Source: Thermoplasmata archaeon (GTDB taxonomy: Archaea > Thermoplasmatota > Thermoplasmata > Sysuiplasmatales > Sysuiplasmataceae). Taken from it: a stretch of DNA of 6,991 nucleotides. The position numbers and the translations under genes were made by a program. This document shows positions 1 through 6,320 of this stretch, one piece after another. The DNA lies in the NCBI GenBank assembly GCA_021811925.1, contig JAKAPY010000088.1, positions 1 through 6,991 of the forward strand, read 5' to 3'. How positions within the stretch are numbered: position 1 is the first letter of the stretch; the number at the start of each line of letters is the position of its first letter. The notes under the pieces are model-generated. The model searched no databases. It was given only the letters and a program-made list of their open reading frames with translations, and was not told the DNA's origin.

Positions 1-767
1 CGGTCGAGGAGAGCGTAGATGCTGGCATAGTCGCCACCGGTTTCACCCACTGGGATCCTCACAAGAAATACGAGTACGCCTATGGCGTCTATCCCGACGT
101 CATAGATTTCAAGGACTTCGAGCAGATGCTCAGCGATGAGAAGATAGTCAGGCCGTCAAACGGTCAGCTGCCAAAGAGGATCGCGTGGCTGCTCTGCGTT
201 GGCTCAAGGGACAAGCAGGTTGGCAAGTTCTACTGCTGCAGGCTCGGTTGCGCCGTGAGCATTAAGCAGGCAATGGAAGTCCGCCGGATACATCCGGAGG
301 TTGACACTTACGTCTACTACATGGACATCAGGACATACGGATTCTGGGAGGACAAGCTGTACTGGAAGTCGATGGAGGAATATGGAGTGAAGTACATCCG
401 GGGCAGAATCGGCTCGATAAACAAGGGGGAGGACGGAAGGTTGATAGCCATGGCCGAGGACACAATTCTTCAGAGGCCGAGCGAAGTGCCGTTCGACATG
501 ATTATACTTGCCACCGGCATGGAGGCGAGCGAGGGAACGCTTGAGACATCGAAGCTGCTCGGCCTGGAAATTGAGGAACATGGCTTTATCAAGCCACTGG
601 AGTCCGACTCAATGCCAGTCAGCACCGCCGTCCCCGGAGTGTATGTCTGCGGAACTGCCACGGGACCAAAGGCCATACCAGATTCAATAATGGAAGGGTC
701 TGCCGCTGCAATGAAGGCGCTGAATTATGTCAGAAGAAAGACAATCAAGGTACCGGCCGGCGCTTGA
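1..767 (+). CDS. hdrA: HdrA-like subunit of sulfur-oxidising heterodisulfide reductase-like complex (partial, 5' end missing)
   Basis: The frame is open from the first complete codon at base 3 to the stop at 765-767, giving 254 visible residues; the start lies upstream of the window. HdrA is the flavin and iron-sulfur subunit of Hdr complexes, with a thioredoxin-reductase-like fold. Supporting motifs are an ATGF strand near the visible start, a CVGSRDK segment leading into a cysteine cluster (visible residues 65, 78, 79 and 83), an ILATG strand, and a C-terminal FAD-binding segment (GVYVCGTATGPKAIPDS). The protein ends shortly after that segment, with no added ferredoxin domain, as expected for the short sHdr-type HdrA rather than the longer methanogen protein. 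The next four genes follow the sHdr order. The cysteine spacing differs from methanogen HdrA (see findings). The family call is firm; the sHdr subtype rests on context and length. Confidence 0.93.
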   Translation, partial: VEESVDAGIVATGFTHWDPHKKYEYAYGVYPDVIDFKDFEQMLSDEKIVRPSNGQLPKRIAWLLCVGSRDKQVGKFYCCRLGCAVSIKQAMEVRRIHPEVDTYVYYMDIRTYGFWEDKLYWKSMEEYGVKYIRGRIGSINKGEDGRLIAMAEDTILQRPSEVPFDMIILATGMEASEGTLETSKLLGLEIEEHGFIKPLESDSMPVSTAVPGVYVCGTATGPKAIPDSIMEGSAAAMKALNYVRRKTIKVPAGA

Positions 768-1458
768 AAGCACGGAGCTTGTTTCAATGGCGGGTGCAAC
801 ACTCGGCTCACTTTCACAGGCGGAGCTTGACATTTTCACCGGCGGGCTGCGCTCAAAGTCGGCGAAGCTCCTTTCAATTGTCAAGGACAGGGAAGAGCTG
901 ACCGAGGGAGATTTCAACACATTCTTCGGCAGCTTCCTTTCGGCAAGGAGACATACAAAGGAGATTCTCTCCGGCAACAGCATGGAACACCTGAACGCGG
1001 CGCTTAAGTCGCTGCGGGTGTCAAGCATCGAGCCAAACGTCTCGATACAGCGTTTTTCATCGCTCAGTGGCGCCCCCGCCGGAGCGCTTGAGGATGTTGC
1101 AATGGAGGCTGTCCATTTCCTGAATCCAGACAGGTTCGGGCTGTGCACGAGATGGGTATTCAACCCGGAAAACGGGAAGGGTGCGCTTTCGGGAGCCGTC
1201 AGGGGAGAAGTTCCTTCCGGCTTTACCGCAAGGCAGGCGCTCCTCCAGGAGGCCAGGCGGGTGGTCGAATCGGCTGGCTACAACACACATGGTTTTTACG
1301 GCCTCGACGTCATGTGCTCCCTTGCCTATGCAGGGGGCATCATGGGAGCGAAGGACTCCTCAATGAACTCCGGCGGAATGGAGGCGCTTTTCCCCAACAG
1401 CACCGTCCTCGCTGCAATGATACTGGGCATAAGGAGGGAAATCCTTGCCCATACATGA
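727..1458 (+). CDS. sHdr-associated conserved protein of unknown function (sHdrH / 'Hyp')
   Basis: The 243-residue protein has no recognised catalytic motif, signal peptide or membrane segment. The call is mainly by position: sHdr clusters carry a conserved 'hyp' gene between hdrA and hdrC2, and this gene lies exactly there. The most distinctive block is residues 129-150 (VHFLNPDRFGLC followed by TRWVFNPENG). The C-terminal third is rich in Gly, Ala and Met. Cysteines are few (140 and 197), with no cluster-binding pattern. The ATG at 727 overlaps hdrA by 41 bases and has an AAGG stretch upstream at a usable distance. An in-frame ATG at 787, just past the hdrA stop, is the alternative and would remove 20 poorly structured residues. 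The role in the complex is unknown; I infer an assembly or accessory function only from co-occurrence. Confidence 0.8.
   Translation: MSEERQSRYRPALESTELVSMAGATLGSLSQAELDIFTGGLRSKSAKLLSIVKDREELTEGDFNTFFGSFLSARRHTKEILSGNSMEHLNAALKSLRVSSIEPNVSIQRFSSLSGAPAGALEDVAMEAVHFLNPDRFGLCTRWVFNPENGKGALSGAVRGEVPSGFTARQALLQEARRVVESAGYNTHGFYGLDVMCSLAYAGGIMGAKDSSMNSGGMEALFPNSTVLAAMILGIRREILAHT
1432..1437 (+). promoter_or_regulatory. Strong Shine-Dalgarno for the TTG start of hdrC
   Basis: A perfect AGGAGG lies inside the end of the upstream gene, seven bases before the TTG at 1445. This decides the start of the HdrC gene even though the codon is TTG. It also places that start inside the last codons of the preceding gene. 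Confidence 0.8.
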
Positions 1459-2143
1459 GAAGAGCCTGATCGACGGTGTCATCGAAAAGGACAGCGCGGT
1501 GGTCGACGGGGTGGATGTTTCAGGCAGGTGGAACACATTCATCAAGGAACGGCTCCTGACCGATTACCACGAGGATTTCGTCCAGGAAGTCAAGTCGCTT
1601 CAGGGCGGAAAGACGGTGACAAACTGCTGGCAGTGCGGCACTTGCACTTCGGGATGCTGCCTTCACACAGACTACGGGCTGAGGGAGTTCAATCCAAGGT
1701 ACTTCATCTACCTCGCGCAGACGGGGAATGTCGATGAGCTCAAAAAGTACGAGAACGTGATTTGGCGGTGCATCAGCTGCAACAAGTGCGTCGAGAGGTG
1801 CCCGAAAGGCGTCAAGGTGGAGGAGGTCGTCCACGCAATTGACGAAGTGATGAGAAAGAGGGGATTGGCGGAGGACACGCCAGGGTCAAGGTGGGACAGG
1901 ACCTATCTCGACAACATAATGGTCACGGGCGTGCTCGATGAGCTTGGACTCACGCTCAAATATGTAAGGAGCGAGAAACCGGCCGACTTCACAAGGGGCT
2001 TCATGGCAAGAATGGCATTCAAGATCTTAAAGAATGGTAATGTGAGGACCGGCCCCATAAGGAGAAGGACAAAGGGCTGGAAGAAAATGAAGAAGGTTGC
2101 AGACAGTATACTCGAGGCGGATGGTTATGGCTCAACAAAATGA
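1445..2143 (+). CDS. hdrC: HdrC-like iron-sulfur subunit (sHdrC2 position)
   Basis: HdrC is the electron-transfer subunit that links HdrA to HdrB through two 4Fe-4S clusters. Both sites are visible in the 232-residue product: Cys 61, 64, 67 and 71 (CWQCGTCTSGC, with an extra Cys 72) and Cys 109, 112, 115 and 119 (CISCNKCVERCP). No membrane segment is present, so a cytoplasmic complex is expected. A 60-residue N-terminal region precedes the first cluster, and the C terminus is very basic (RRRTKGWKKMKK). Translation starts at TTG behind a perfect Shine-Dalgarno and overlaps the upstream gene by 14 bases. The downstream HdrB gene starts inside this one. The position after the hyp gene corresponds to the second HdrC of sHdr clusters; a first hdrC1B1 pair probably lies upstream of the window. 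Confidence 0.94.
   Translation: MPIHEKSLIDGVIEKDSAVVDGVDVSGRWNTFIKERLLTDYHEDFVQEVKSLQGGKTVTNCWQCGTCTSGCCLHTDYGLREFNPRYFIYLAQTGNVDELKKYENVIWRCISCNKCVERCPKGVKVEEVVHAIDEVMRKRGLAEDTPGSRWDRTYLDNIMVTGVLDELGLTLKYVRSEKPADFTRGFMARMAFKILKNGNVRTGPIRRRTKGWKKMKKVADSILEADGYGSTK
2115..2120 (+). promoter_or_regulatory. Shine-Dalgarno-like AGGCGG selecting the ATG at 2127
   Basis: AGGCGG differs from the AGGAGG consensus at one base and ends six bases before the ATG at 2127. It is too close to the ATG at 2121 to serve that codon, and it lies downstream of the possible TTG at 2097. It therefore favours 2127 as the HdrB start. Confidence 0.55.
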
Positions 2144-3041
2144 AAAGATGGCATACTACCCCGGCTGCTCAATGGACGGTCTCGGGAAAGCGTACCAGAA
2201 ATCGACGGAAGTTGTGTTCAGGGATCTTGACATTCCAATGGACAGGATCAAGGATTACAACTGCTGCGGTGCAACGGAAGTGAAGAACATAAGTTACGAC
2301 CTCTCCGTCTTCCTTCCCACAAGGAATCTTGCGCTGGCGCAGGAGATGGGTGCCAAGACTGTCATCGCCCCATGCAACGGCTGCGTCTATGCCCTTGCGA
2401 GGGCGAACAAGACAATAAGCGAGGATTCAGGCTCAAGGGAAAGGCTTGGAAAATACCTCGCGGAGGCTGACCTGCCGCAGTACAGCGGCGAAGTGGAAGT
2501 CAAGCATGTGCTTGAAGTGATCAGGAATTCGGTCGGGATTGAAGCGGTCAGGTCGAAGGTATCGAAACCGCTGAAGGGGCTGAAGGTTGCATGTTATTAC
2601 GGCTGCCTGTACACGAGGCCGAAGGTGTACACCGGAGCCGGTTTGCAGTCCGGGAAGGACAACCCGGAGCACCCGTTCTTCATGGATGAGCTTCTTCAGG
2701 CCGCAGGGGCGACAACGGTCGACTACCCTGTAAAGACAATATGCTGCGGCGGGGGCCACACCATAGCAGACAGGGAAGTGTCCATAGGCTTCAGCGCGGC
2801 GATACTCAACGAGGCGGCCAGGGCAGGCGCGGACATGGTTGCTACAATGTGCCCCCTGGGCCAGGTGAACATAGAGATGAATATTCCAAAAATCACGGAA
2901 CAGTACGGCGCTGGAATAATAAGGCCGGTTGTTTATTTTACCCAGCTCATGGGGCTTGCGTTCGGCCACTCCCGCAGGGAAATGGCAATACAGGAGAACC
3001 TGTCGGATGCGAACGGAGTGCTCAAGAGAATGGGATACTGA
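2127..3041 (+). CDS. hdrB: HdrB-like subunit with two CCG domains (sHdrB2 position)
   Basis: HdrB carries the catalytic cysteine-rich CCG domains, which hold non-cubane 4Fe-4S clusters in methanogen HdrB. From the ATG at 2127 the product is 304 residues, a usual length for the family. The first CCG domain is complete: Cys 14 (YYPGC), Cys 46-47 (NCCG) and Cys 83/86 (PCNGC). The second shows Cys 156 and 160 (CYYGC), Cys 206-207 (CCGGG) and Cys 242 (MCPLGQ). In the last motif the expected final cysteine of CPLC is glycine 245, so this site may bind an altered cluster. The start overlaps hdrC by 17 bases. A TTG at 2097 and an ATG at 2121 are alternatives, but only 2127 has a well-spaced Shine-Dalgarno. 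Location after hdrC makes this the second HdrB of an sHdr cluster. Confidence 0.93.
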   Translation: MAQQNEKMAYYPGCSMDGLGKAYQKSTEVVFRDLDIPMDRIKDYNCCGATEVKNISYDLSVFLPTRNLALAQEMGAKTVIAPCNGCVYALARANKTISEDSGSRERLGKYLAEADLPQYSGEVEVKHVLEVIRNSVGIEAVRSKVSKPLKGLKVACYYGCLYTRPKVYTGAGLQSGKDNPEHPFFMDELLQAAGATTVDYPVKTICCGGGHTIADREVSIGFSAAILNEAARAGADMVATMCPLGQVNIEMNIPKITEQYGAGIIRPVVYFTQLMGLAFGHSRREMAIQENLSDANGVLKRMGY

Positions 3042-3047
3042 AGGTGA
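3042..3047 (+). promoter_or_regulatory. Shine-Dalgarno (AGGTGA) for lbp
   Basis: AGGTGA lies directly after the hdrB stop and four bases before the ATG at 3052. It settles the lbp start in a frame that stays open much further upstream, and it fills most of the ten-base gap between the two genes. Confidence 0.65.
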
Positions 3048-3051
3048 GCTT

Positions 3052-3501
3052 ATGGCAATAATCAACGGATGCGAGATACCTGACGAGCTGCACTACTATC
3101 TGGAGGGCAGCCAGATGACATGGATCAGGCTTGACGGAGAGAACGCTACAATAGGACTGACAGACCCCGCACAGACCAGAGCAGGAAGGATACTGCATGT
3201 GCGCATCAAGGCGGCGGGGACTTCAAGGGAGAAGGGGAAGCCTGTTGCGACAATAGAGAGCGGCAAGTGGGCTGGCCCGGTCCACTTCCCGGTAGCAGGA
3301 ACAATAACCAGGGTCAACGAGCAGCTTGAGCTGAGGCCTGTGCTGATAAATGACGACCCCTACGGAGAGGGATGGATCGCACAGATCAAGGTGACAAACC
3401 AGGCGGAGGTCGCCGGCCTGCTCAAGGCGGACCAGGCAAGGACAAGGTTCAACGAGATTATTGCAAGGGACAACGTCAAATGCATCAGGTGCCAGAAGTG
3501 A
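3052..3501 (+). CDS. lbpA: Lipoate-binding protein (Lbp, GcvH-like) of the sHdr pathway
   Basis: Lbp proteins resemble the glycine-cleavage H protein but act in sHdr sulfur oxidation. Their lipoyl arm is thought to carry the sulfur being oxidised. The 149-residue product has the GcvH-like hammerhead pattern: an ESGKWAG turn with Lys 72 as the expected lipoylated residue, then FPVAGTITRVNE and a PYGEGWIAQIKV strand matching the conserved 'yxxGWl' segment of H proteins. Absence of glycine-cleavage genes, and hdrB2 upstream with a lipoate ligase two genes downstream, separate it from true GcvH. The ATG at 3052 is chosen for its AGGTGA Shine-Dalgarno. The C terminus carries an unusual CIRCQK tail, with cysteines 144 and 147. 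The family call is firm, and the pathway role follows from context. Confidence 0.92.
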   Translation: MAIINGCEIPDELHYYLEGSQMTWIRLDGENATIGLTDPAQTRAGRILHVRIKAAGTSREKGKPVATIESGKWAGPVHFPVAGTITRVNEQLELRPVLINDDPYGEGWIAQIKVTNQAEVAGLLKADQARTRFNEIIARDNVKCIRCQK

Positions 3502-3505
3502 GCGC

Positions 3506-3880
3506 ATGACCGAAGACACAAAAAAACTCCTGTATGTGATGACAAACGGCCCGGAGAATCCGGACAAGACATATGCGCCAATCTACACTGCTGCGCTGTC
3601 TGCCGCGATGGAGATTGACACATCGATGTATTTCCTGATGCACGCCGCCGAACTGCTCAAGAAGGGCGTGGCGGAAACGGTTGCGCTGAAGAAGGGCGGC
3701 AGCCTGAAGCAGTTCATAAACATGGCACTGGAAAACGGCGTCAAGTTCTATGTGTGCGAGGAGAGCCTCAGGGATTTGTGCAACATCGAGGCATCCGATG
3801 TGATTGAGGGTGTGCGGGTGGTAGGAACTTCCACGCTTGCGGACCTGGCCCTGGACGCGGATTCGGTCATAAGCTTCTAG
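3506..3880 (+). CDS. DsrE-family sulfur carrier protein
   Basis: DsrE-family proteins are small cytoplasmic sulfur carriers or transferases that hold persulfide sulfur on a conserved cysteine. The 124-residue product fits the fold: an N-terminal LLYVMTNGPENPD strand and loop, an alpha segment ending AAELLKKGV, a KFYVCEESL strand with the probable active-site Cys 84, and the typical C-terminal pattern of a threonine/serine turn, an ADLALDADS helix and a VISF strand. A second cysteine lies at 92. The gene starts four bases after the lbp stop; the ATG at 3506 is preferred over an upstream TTG at 3461 that would run into lbp. Direct linkage to lbp suggests it feeds sulfur to the Hdr-Lbp system. 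I cannot assign a numbered DsrE subtype. Confidence 0.85.
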   Translation: MTEDTKKLLYVMTNGPENPDKTYAPIYTAALSAAMEIDTSMYFLMHAAELLKKGVAETVALKKGGSLKQFINMALENGVKFYVCEESLRDLCNIEASDVIEGVRVVGTSTLADLALDADSVISF

Positions 3881-3884
3881 GTGA
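3879..3884 (+). promoter_or_regulatory. AGGTGA Shine-Dalgarno overlapping the dsrE-like stop codon
   Basis: AGGTGA begins in the TAG stop codon of the preceding gene and ends five bases before the GTG at 3890. It is the same hexamer used before lbp. It favours GTG 3890 over GTG 3881 as the ligase start, because 3881 lies within the hexamer and has no purine-rich site of its own. Confidence 0.5.
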
Positions 3885-3889
3885 AACAG

Positions 3890-5008
3890 GTGCCTTCTCT
3901 TTCAGTCATAAGACTGGGCGCCGTCGACGGCCTTGTGATGACGAATGCCTTCGTGGCTCTTGCAGAATCAGTGTCCCGCGGGGAAAGGGGGGATACGCTT
4001 GTGATATGCCATCCTTCCGCCCCCTTTGCAAATGCGGGCTTCCACCAGGAGGTTGAAAGGGAGATTGACATTGAATACTGCCGGGCGCATTCCATTCCAA
4101 TTGTGCGGCGAGTGATAGGCGGCGGGGCGATAGCGGATGGCCCCTGGGAGCAGGATTATTTCCTCATTGCCTCGCTCGACTCCGGAACAGCCTCCGGCAC
4201 GCTGAAGGACTACTACGGCAGGATGCTTGAACCGCTTGCCTTGGTCCTGAAGCACCTTGGCGTGAATGCCGGGAGGCAGGGGCTCAACGACCTTGCAGTC
4301 GGCGGAAGAAAGATAAGCGCAAATGGCGCGGTGGACATTGACAGGGCAAGGGTCCTGACGGGCGACATACTCCTGGATTTGAACATAGAGGCAATGTCCG
4401 GGATTCTGAAGGTGCCTGACGAGAAATTCAGGGGAAAGGTCGCCGACAGCATGTCGAAGTACCTGACGTCGGTGAGGGAGCAGCTTGGAAGGCTTCCAGA
4501 AAGGCGGGAAGTGGAGGAAATGCTGATTGATGCTTTCGCCGAGGCATATGACGGCCATTCGGCCGGCAGCCTGACTGAACTTGAAGGGGAGCGTATCGGG
4601 GAACTTGTCCATGAGAGGGGCGGAGACGACTGGATATTCGAGCGCTCTGCATCAGGCAGCAGGATGGGGGCGCGCAGGGGCAGGATTGTGAAGATCAAGG
4701 AAGGAATGTTCCTCTGTGAATATGACAGGAAGGCGCAGAAGCTCGTAAGGGTCACAATGCTCGTCGACAACGGAATTATTGGGGAGGTGGCAATATCAGG
4801 CGATTTCTTCACCGTCCCGGTGGGATGGCCGCTCTCAAACCTTGAAAAGAGGCTTGCCGGCCTTCGCCTCGACGAGGGCGTGGTCTTGAACGCCGTAAGG
4901 TCTGTGCTGAAGGAAGAGGGTGTCACCATCCTCGGTGCGACCGCGGAGGACATATCCGCAACAATAATCGAGGCGGTTGCCCATCCCGTAATTGTACCGA
5001 TGGAATGA
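3890..5008 (+). CDS. lplA: Lipoate-protein ligase with fused C-terminal accessory domain (sLpl(AB)-like)
   Basis: This ligase of the BPL/LplA family would activate lipoate or octanoate and attach it to the lysine of Lbp. Counting from GTG 3890 (372 residues), the nucleotide/lipoyl-binding motif RRVIGGGA is at 73-80, and a GRKISANGA segment carries the expected catalytic Lys 141, followed by LTGDILLDLN. The region from about 242 to the end (KLVRVTMLVDNGIIGEVAISGDFF) resembles the LplA C-terminal/LplB accessory domain, which is a separate protein in some archaea; here it is fused. Such fused ligases are known partners of sHdr clusters. The segment after GGGA (IADGPWEQDY) departs from the HDxGNLN form of classic LplA. 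The start could also be GTG 3881, abutting the previous stop codon. The mrp gene begins within the stop through an ATGA overlap. Confidence 0.92.
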   Translation: MPSLSVIRLGAVDGLVMTNAFVALAESVSRGERGDTLVICHPSAPFANAGFHQEVEREIDIEYCRAHSIPIVRRVIGGGAIADGPWEQDYFLIASLDSGTASGTLKDYYGRMLEPLALVLKHLGVNAGRQGLNDLAVGGRKISANGAVDIDRARVLTGDILLDLNIEAMSGILKVPDEKFRGKVADSMSKYLTSVREQLGRLPERREVEEMLIDAFAEAYDGHSAGSLTELEGERIGELVHERGGDDWIFERSASGSRMGARRGRIVKIKEGMFLCEYDRKAQKLVRVTMLVDNGIIGEVAISGDFFTVPVGWPLSNLEKRLAGLRLDEGVVLNAVRSVLKEEGVTILGATAEDISATIIEAVAHPVIVPME

Positions 5009-6123
5009 TTGAGATGGCAATACTCGACGGACAGGCAGCCCTCCGGGAAATCTTTTCTGCGGTCCCGCACCCCGAGTTGAACAGGCCGATCGGTGAAATG
5101 GGCATGCTGCGCAGCGTGCTGAAAGCGGACGGAAGGCTCGAGGTTGAGATACAGGTCAATTCTCTCGAATACGAACTGCTGAATGTGCTCAAGTCGGACA
5201 TAATTTCTGCAGCCGAACGCCATGGGGAGAAGGTGGAAGTCAAATTCATACAGGGCCAGGCAGACGCGGCTCCCGCCGAGAAGGAGAGAATAGAGCTTTC
5301 GGTGGTCGGGCAGCAGGCATCTTCCGGCATAGACGCGCTCAACAGGAAGGGAGTCAGGACGGTTGTTGTCGTCGCGAGCGGCAAGGGGGGAGTTGGCAAG
5401 AGTTTCGTGACCGCGACCGTGGCAACACACCTGGCGCTGTCGGGTTACAGGGTTGGCATCCTTGATGCGGACATAACTGGCCCGAGCATCTCGAGGATGT
5501 TCGGCATATCGCAGATGCCTAAACTCAGGGAGGACAAGATGATGGAGCCGCTCACATCTTCGATGGGCATCAAGATAATGTCAATAGACCTGATCATGGA
5601 CAAGTTCCAGACGCCCCTGGTGTGGAGGGGGCCGCTGATAAACAGCGCAATCAGGGGGCTCTTCTCCGAGACGGACTGGGGCGACCTGCACTACCTTCTT
5701 GTGGACCTTCCGCCGGGGACATCCGACGCACCCCTCACCGTATTCCAGTCGCTCAGGCCGGATGGCGTCATGTTTGTCACGAGCCCGCAGCTCATAGCAA
5801 ACACGGTGGTATCAAGGGCGGTGCAGATGGCCCATGAGATGAAAACACCGGTCCTTGGCGTTGTGGAGAACATGTCCTATCTGCAGCTCCCCGACGGCAA
5901 CAGGCTGAACGTCTTCGGCAGGCTCGGAGCGGAGGACATAAGCAAGAGGCTCGGCCTTGAATTCATGGGCTCGCTGCCCCTTGACCCCGCTGTCTCCGCG
6001 CTTGCGGACAGGGGAGAGATTGAGATTTACAGGAGGAAGGAGCTGTTCGAGATAGCGAGAAGCGTCCGCTTCTGCCTCCTGAAAACCTCGGGACCGAAGA
6101 AGGCGATTTACAGGGGTGCGTGA
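5005..6123 (+). CDS. mrp: Mrp/ApbC-family P-loop ATPase with N-terminal MIP18-like domain, lacking the CxxC motif
   Basis: Mrp/ApbC/Nbp35 ATPases bind and transfer iron-sulfur clusters. The 372-residue product has a MIP18 (DUF59)-like domain at about 10-75 (PHPELNRPIGEMGML), then the ATPase: deviant Walker A SGKGGVGKS at 125-133, ILDADITGPSI at 152-162, and VDLPPGTSDAP at 233-243. The ENMSY segment (289-293) normally leads into a CxxC that binds the bridging cluster; here it reads LQLPDGNRLNVFG and has no cysteine. The MIP18-like domain also lacks its usual cysteine. It may therefore be a SalA-like or otherwise divergent member rather than a cluster carrier. The start overlaps the ligase stop (ATGA); an in-frame ATG at 5014 is equally usable. 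Its setting suggests maturation of Hdr subunits or lipoate-related chemistry, which is inference. Confidence 0.9.
   Translation: MIEMAILDGQAALREIFSAVPHPELNRPIGEMGMLRSVLKADGRLEVEIQVNSLEYELLNVLKSDIISAAERHGEKVEVKFIQGQADAAPAEKERIELSVVGQQASSGIDALNRKGVRTVVVVASGKGGVGKSFVTATVATHLALSGYRVGILDADITGPSISRMFGISQMPKLREDKMMEPLTSSMGIKIMSIDLIMDKFQTPLVWRGPLINSAIRGLFSETDWGDLHYLLVDLPPGTSDAPLTVFQSLRPDGVMFVTSPQLIANTVVSRAVQMAHEMKTPVLGVVENMSYLQLPDGNRLNVFGRLGAEDISKRLGLEFMGSLPLDPAVSALADRGEIEIYRRKELFEIARSVRFCLLKTSGPKKAIYRGA
6112..6118 (+). promoter_or_regulatory. Shine-Dalgarno-like AGGGGTG before the 65-residue gene
   Basis: This purine-rich site in the last codons of mrp ends four bases before the ATG at 6123. It is only one base from the alternative GTG at 6120, so it favours the ATG and supports the small gene being translated. 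Confidence 0.45.
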
Positions 6124-6320
6124 TGCAGGCGCGGATTCTGGCCAGGGTGGGGAATCCGATGCAGCTCCCTGCGCACGACCTGAAGGCTGTTCCGCCGGAA
6201 GCGGCAGCTCTGCTCAACAGGCTCTTCTACGAGGGACAGGTTGATCTTGGAGGGCGTGTCGAGGTGGACGGGTCGGAATACGTGTGCACTCAGGCGGGAT
6301 GGGGGCTCGTGCTGGAATGA
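6123..6320 (+). CDS. Small protein of unknown function (65 aa)
   Basis: I do not recognise this protein. It is likely real because it fills the space between mrp and the next dsrE-type gene exactly: its ATG shares its first base with the last base of the mrp stop, and its own TGA overlaps the ATG of the next gene. A Shine-Dalgarno-like AGGGGTG precedes it. It is soluble-looking, with an N-terminal Pro-containing segment, a short helix-prone stretch (PPEAAALLNRLFYEG) and a C-terminal part with a beta pattern, GGRVEVDGSEYVCTQAGWG, containing the only cysteine (55). No membrane segment, zinc finger or helix-turn-helix is evident. Its place in a sulfur-relay operon suggests, without proof, an accessory role there. 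GTG 6120 would add one residue. Confidence 0.65.
   Translation: MQARILARVGNPMQLPAHDLKAVPPEAAALLNRLFYEGQVDLGGRVEVDGSEYVCTQAGWGLVLE

Noticed and set aside
684..1163. A 159-residue open frame on the minus strand opposite the end of hdrA and the hyp gene
   Set aside because: The sense strand carries the conserved sHdr order with coupled starts. The antisense product is Ser-rich and has no recognisable domain.
1..3041. Methanogenic HdrABC
   Set aside because: The short HdrA end without an added ferredoxin domain, the 'hyp' gene between hdrA and hdrC, and the linked lbp and lipoate ligase all point to the sulfur-oxidising type.
2929..3051. N-terminal extension of the lipoate-binding protein by 41 residues
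   Set aside because: The extension would overlap the end of hdrB by over 100 bases and looks unlike the family, while the ATG at 3052 has a well-spaced AGGTGA site.
2433..3065. A 210-residue open frame on the minus strand opposite hdrB
   Set aside because: It lies wholly opposite the HdrB coding region and has no family motif, so it is best explained as a mirror frame.
3052..3501. Glycine-cleavage H protein (GcvH)
   Set aside because: The fold is shared, but no glycine-cleavage genes are nearby, and the position between hdrB and a DsrE/lipoate-ligase pair fits Lbp of the sHdr pathway.
4213..5430. A 405-residue open frame on the minus strand across the ligase and mrp genes
   Set aside because: It is antisense to two proteins with clear family motifs. 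Its translation is low-complexity (Ser/Pro/Arg-rich) with no recognisable domain, as expected from a mirror frame in GC-rich coding DNA.
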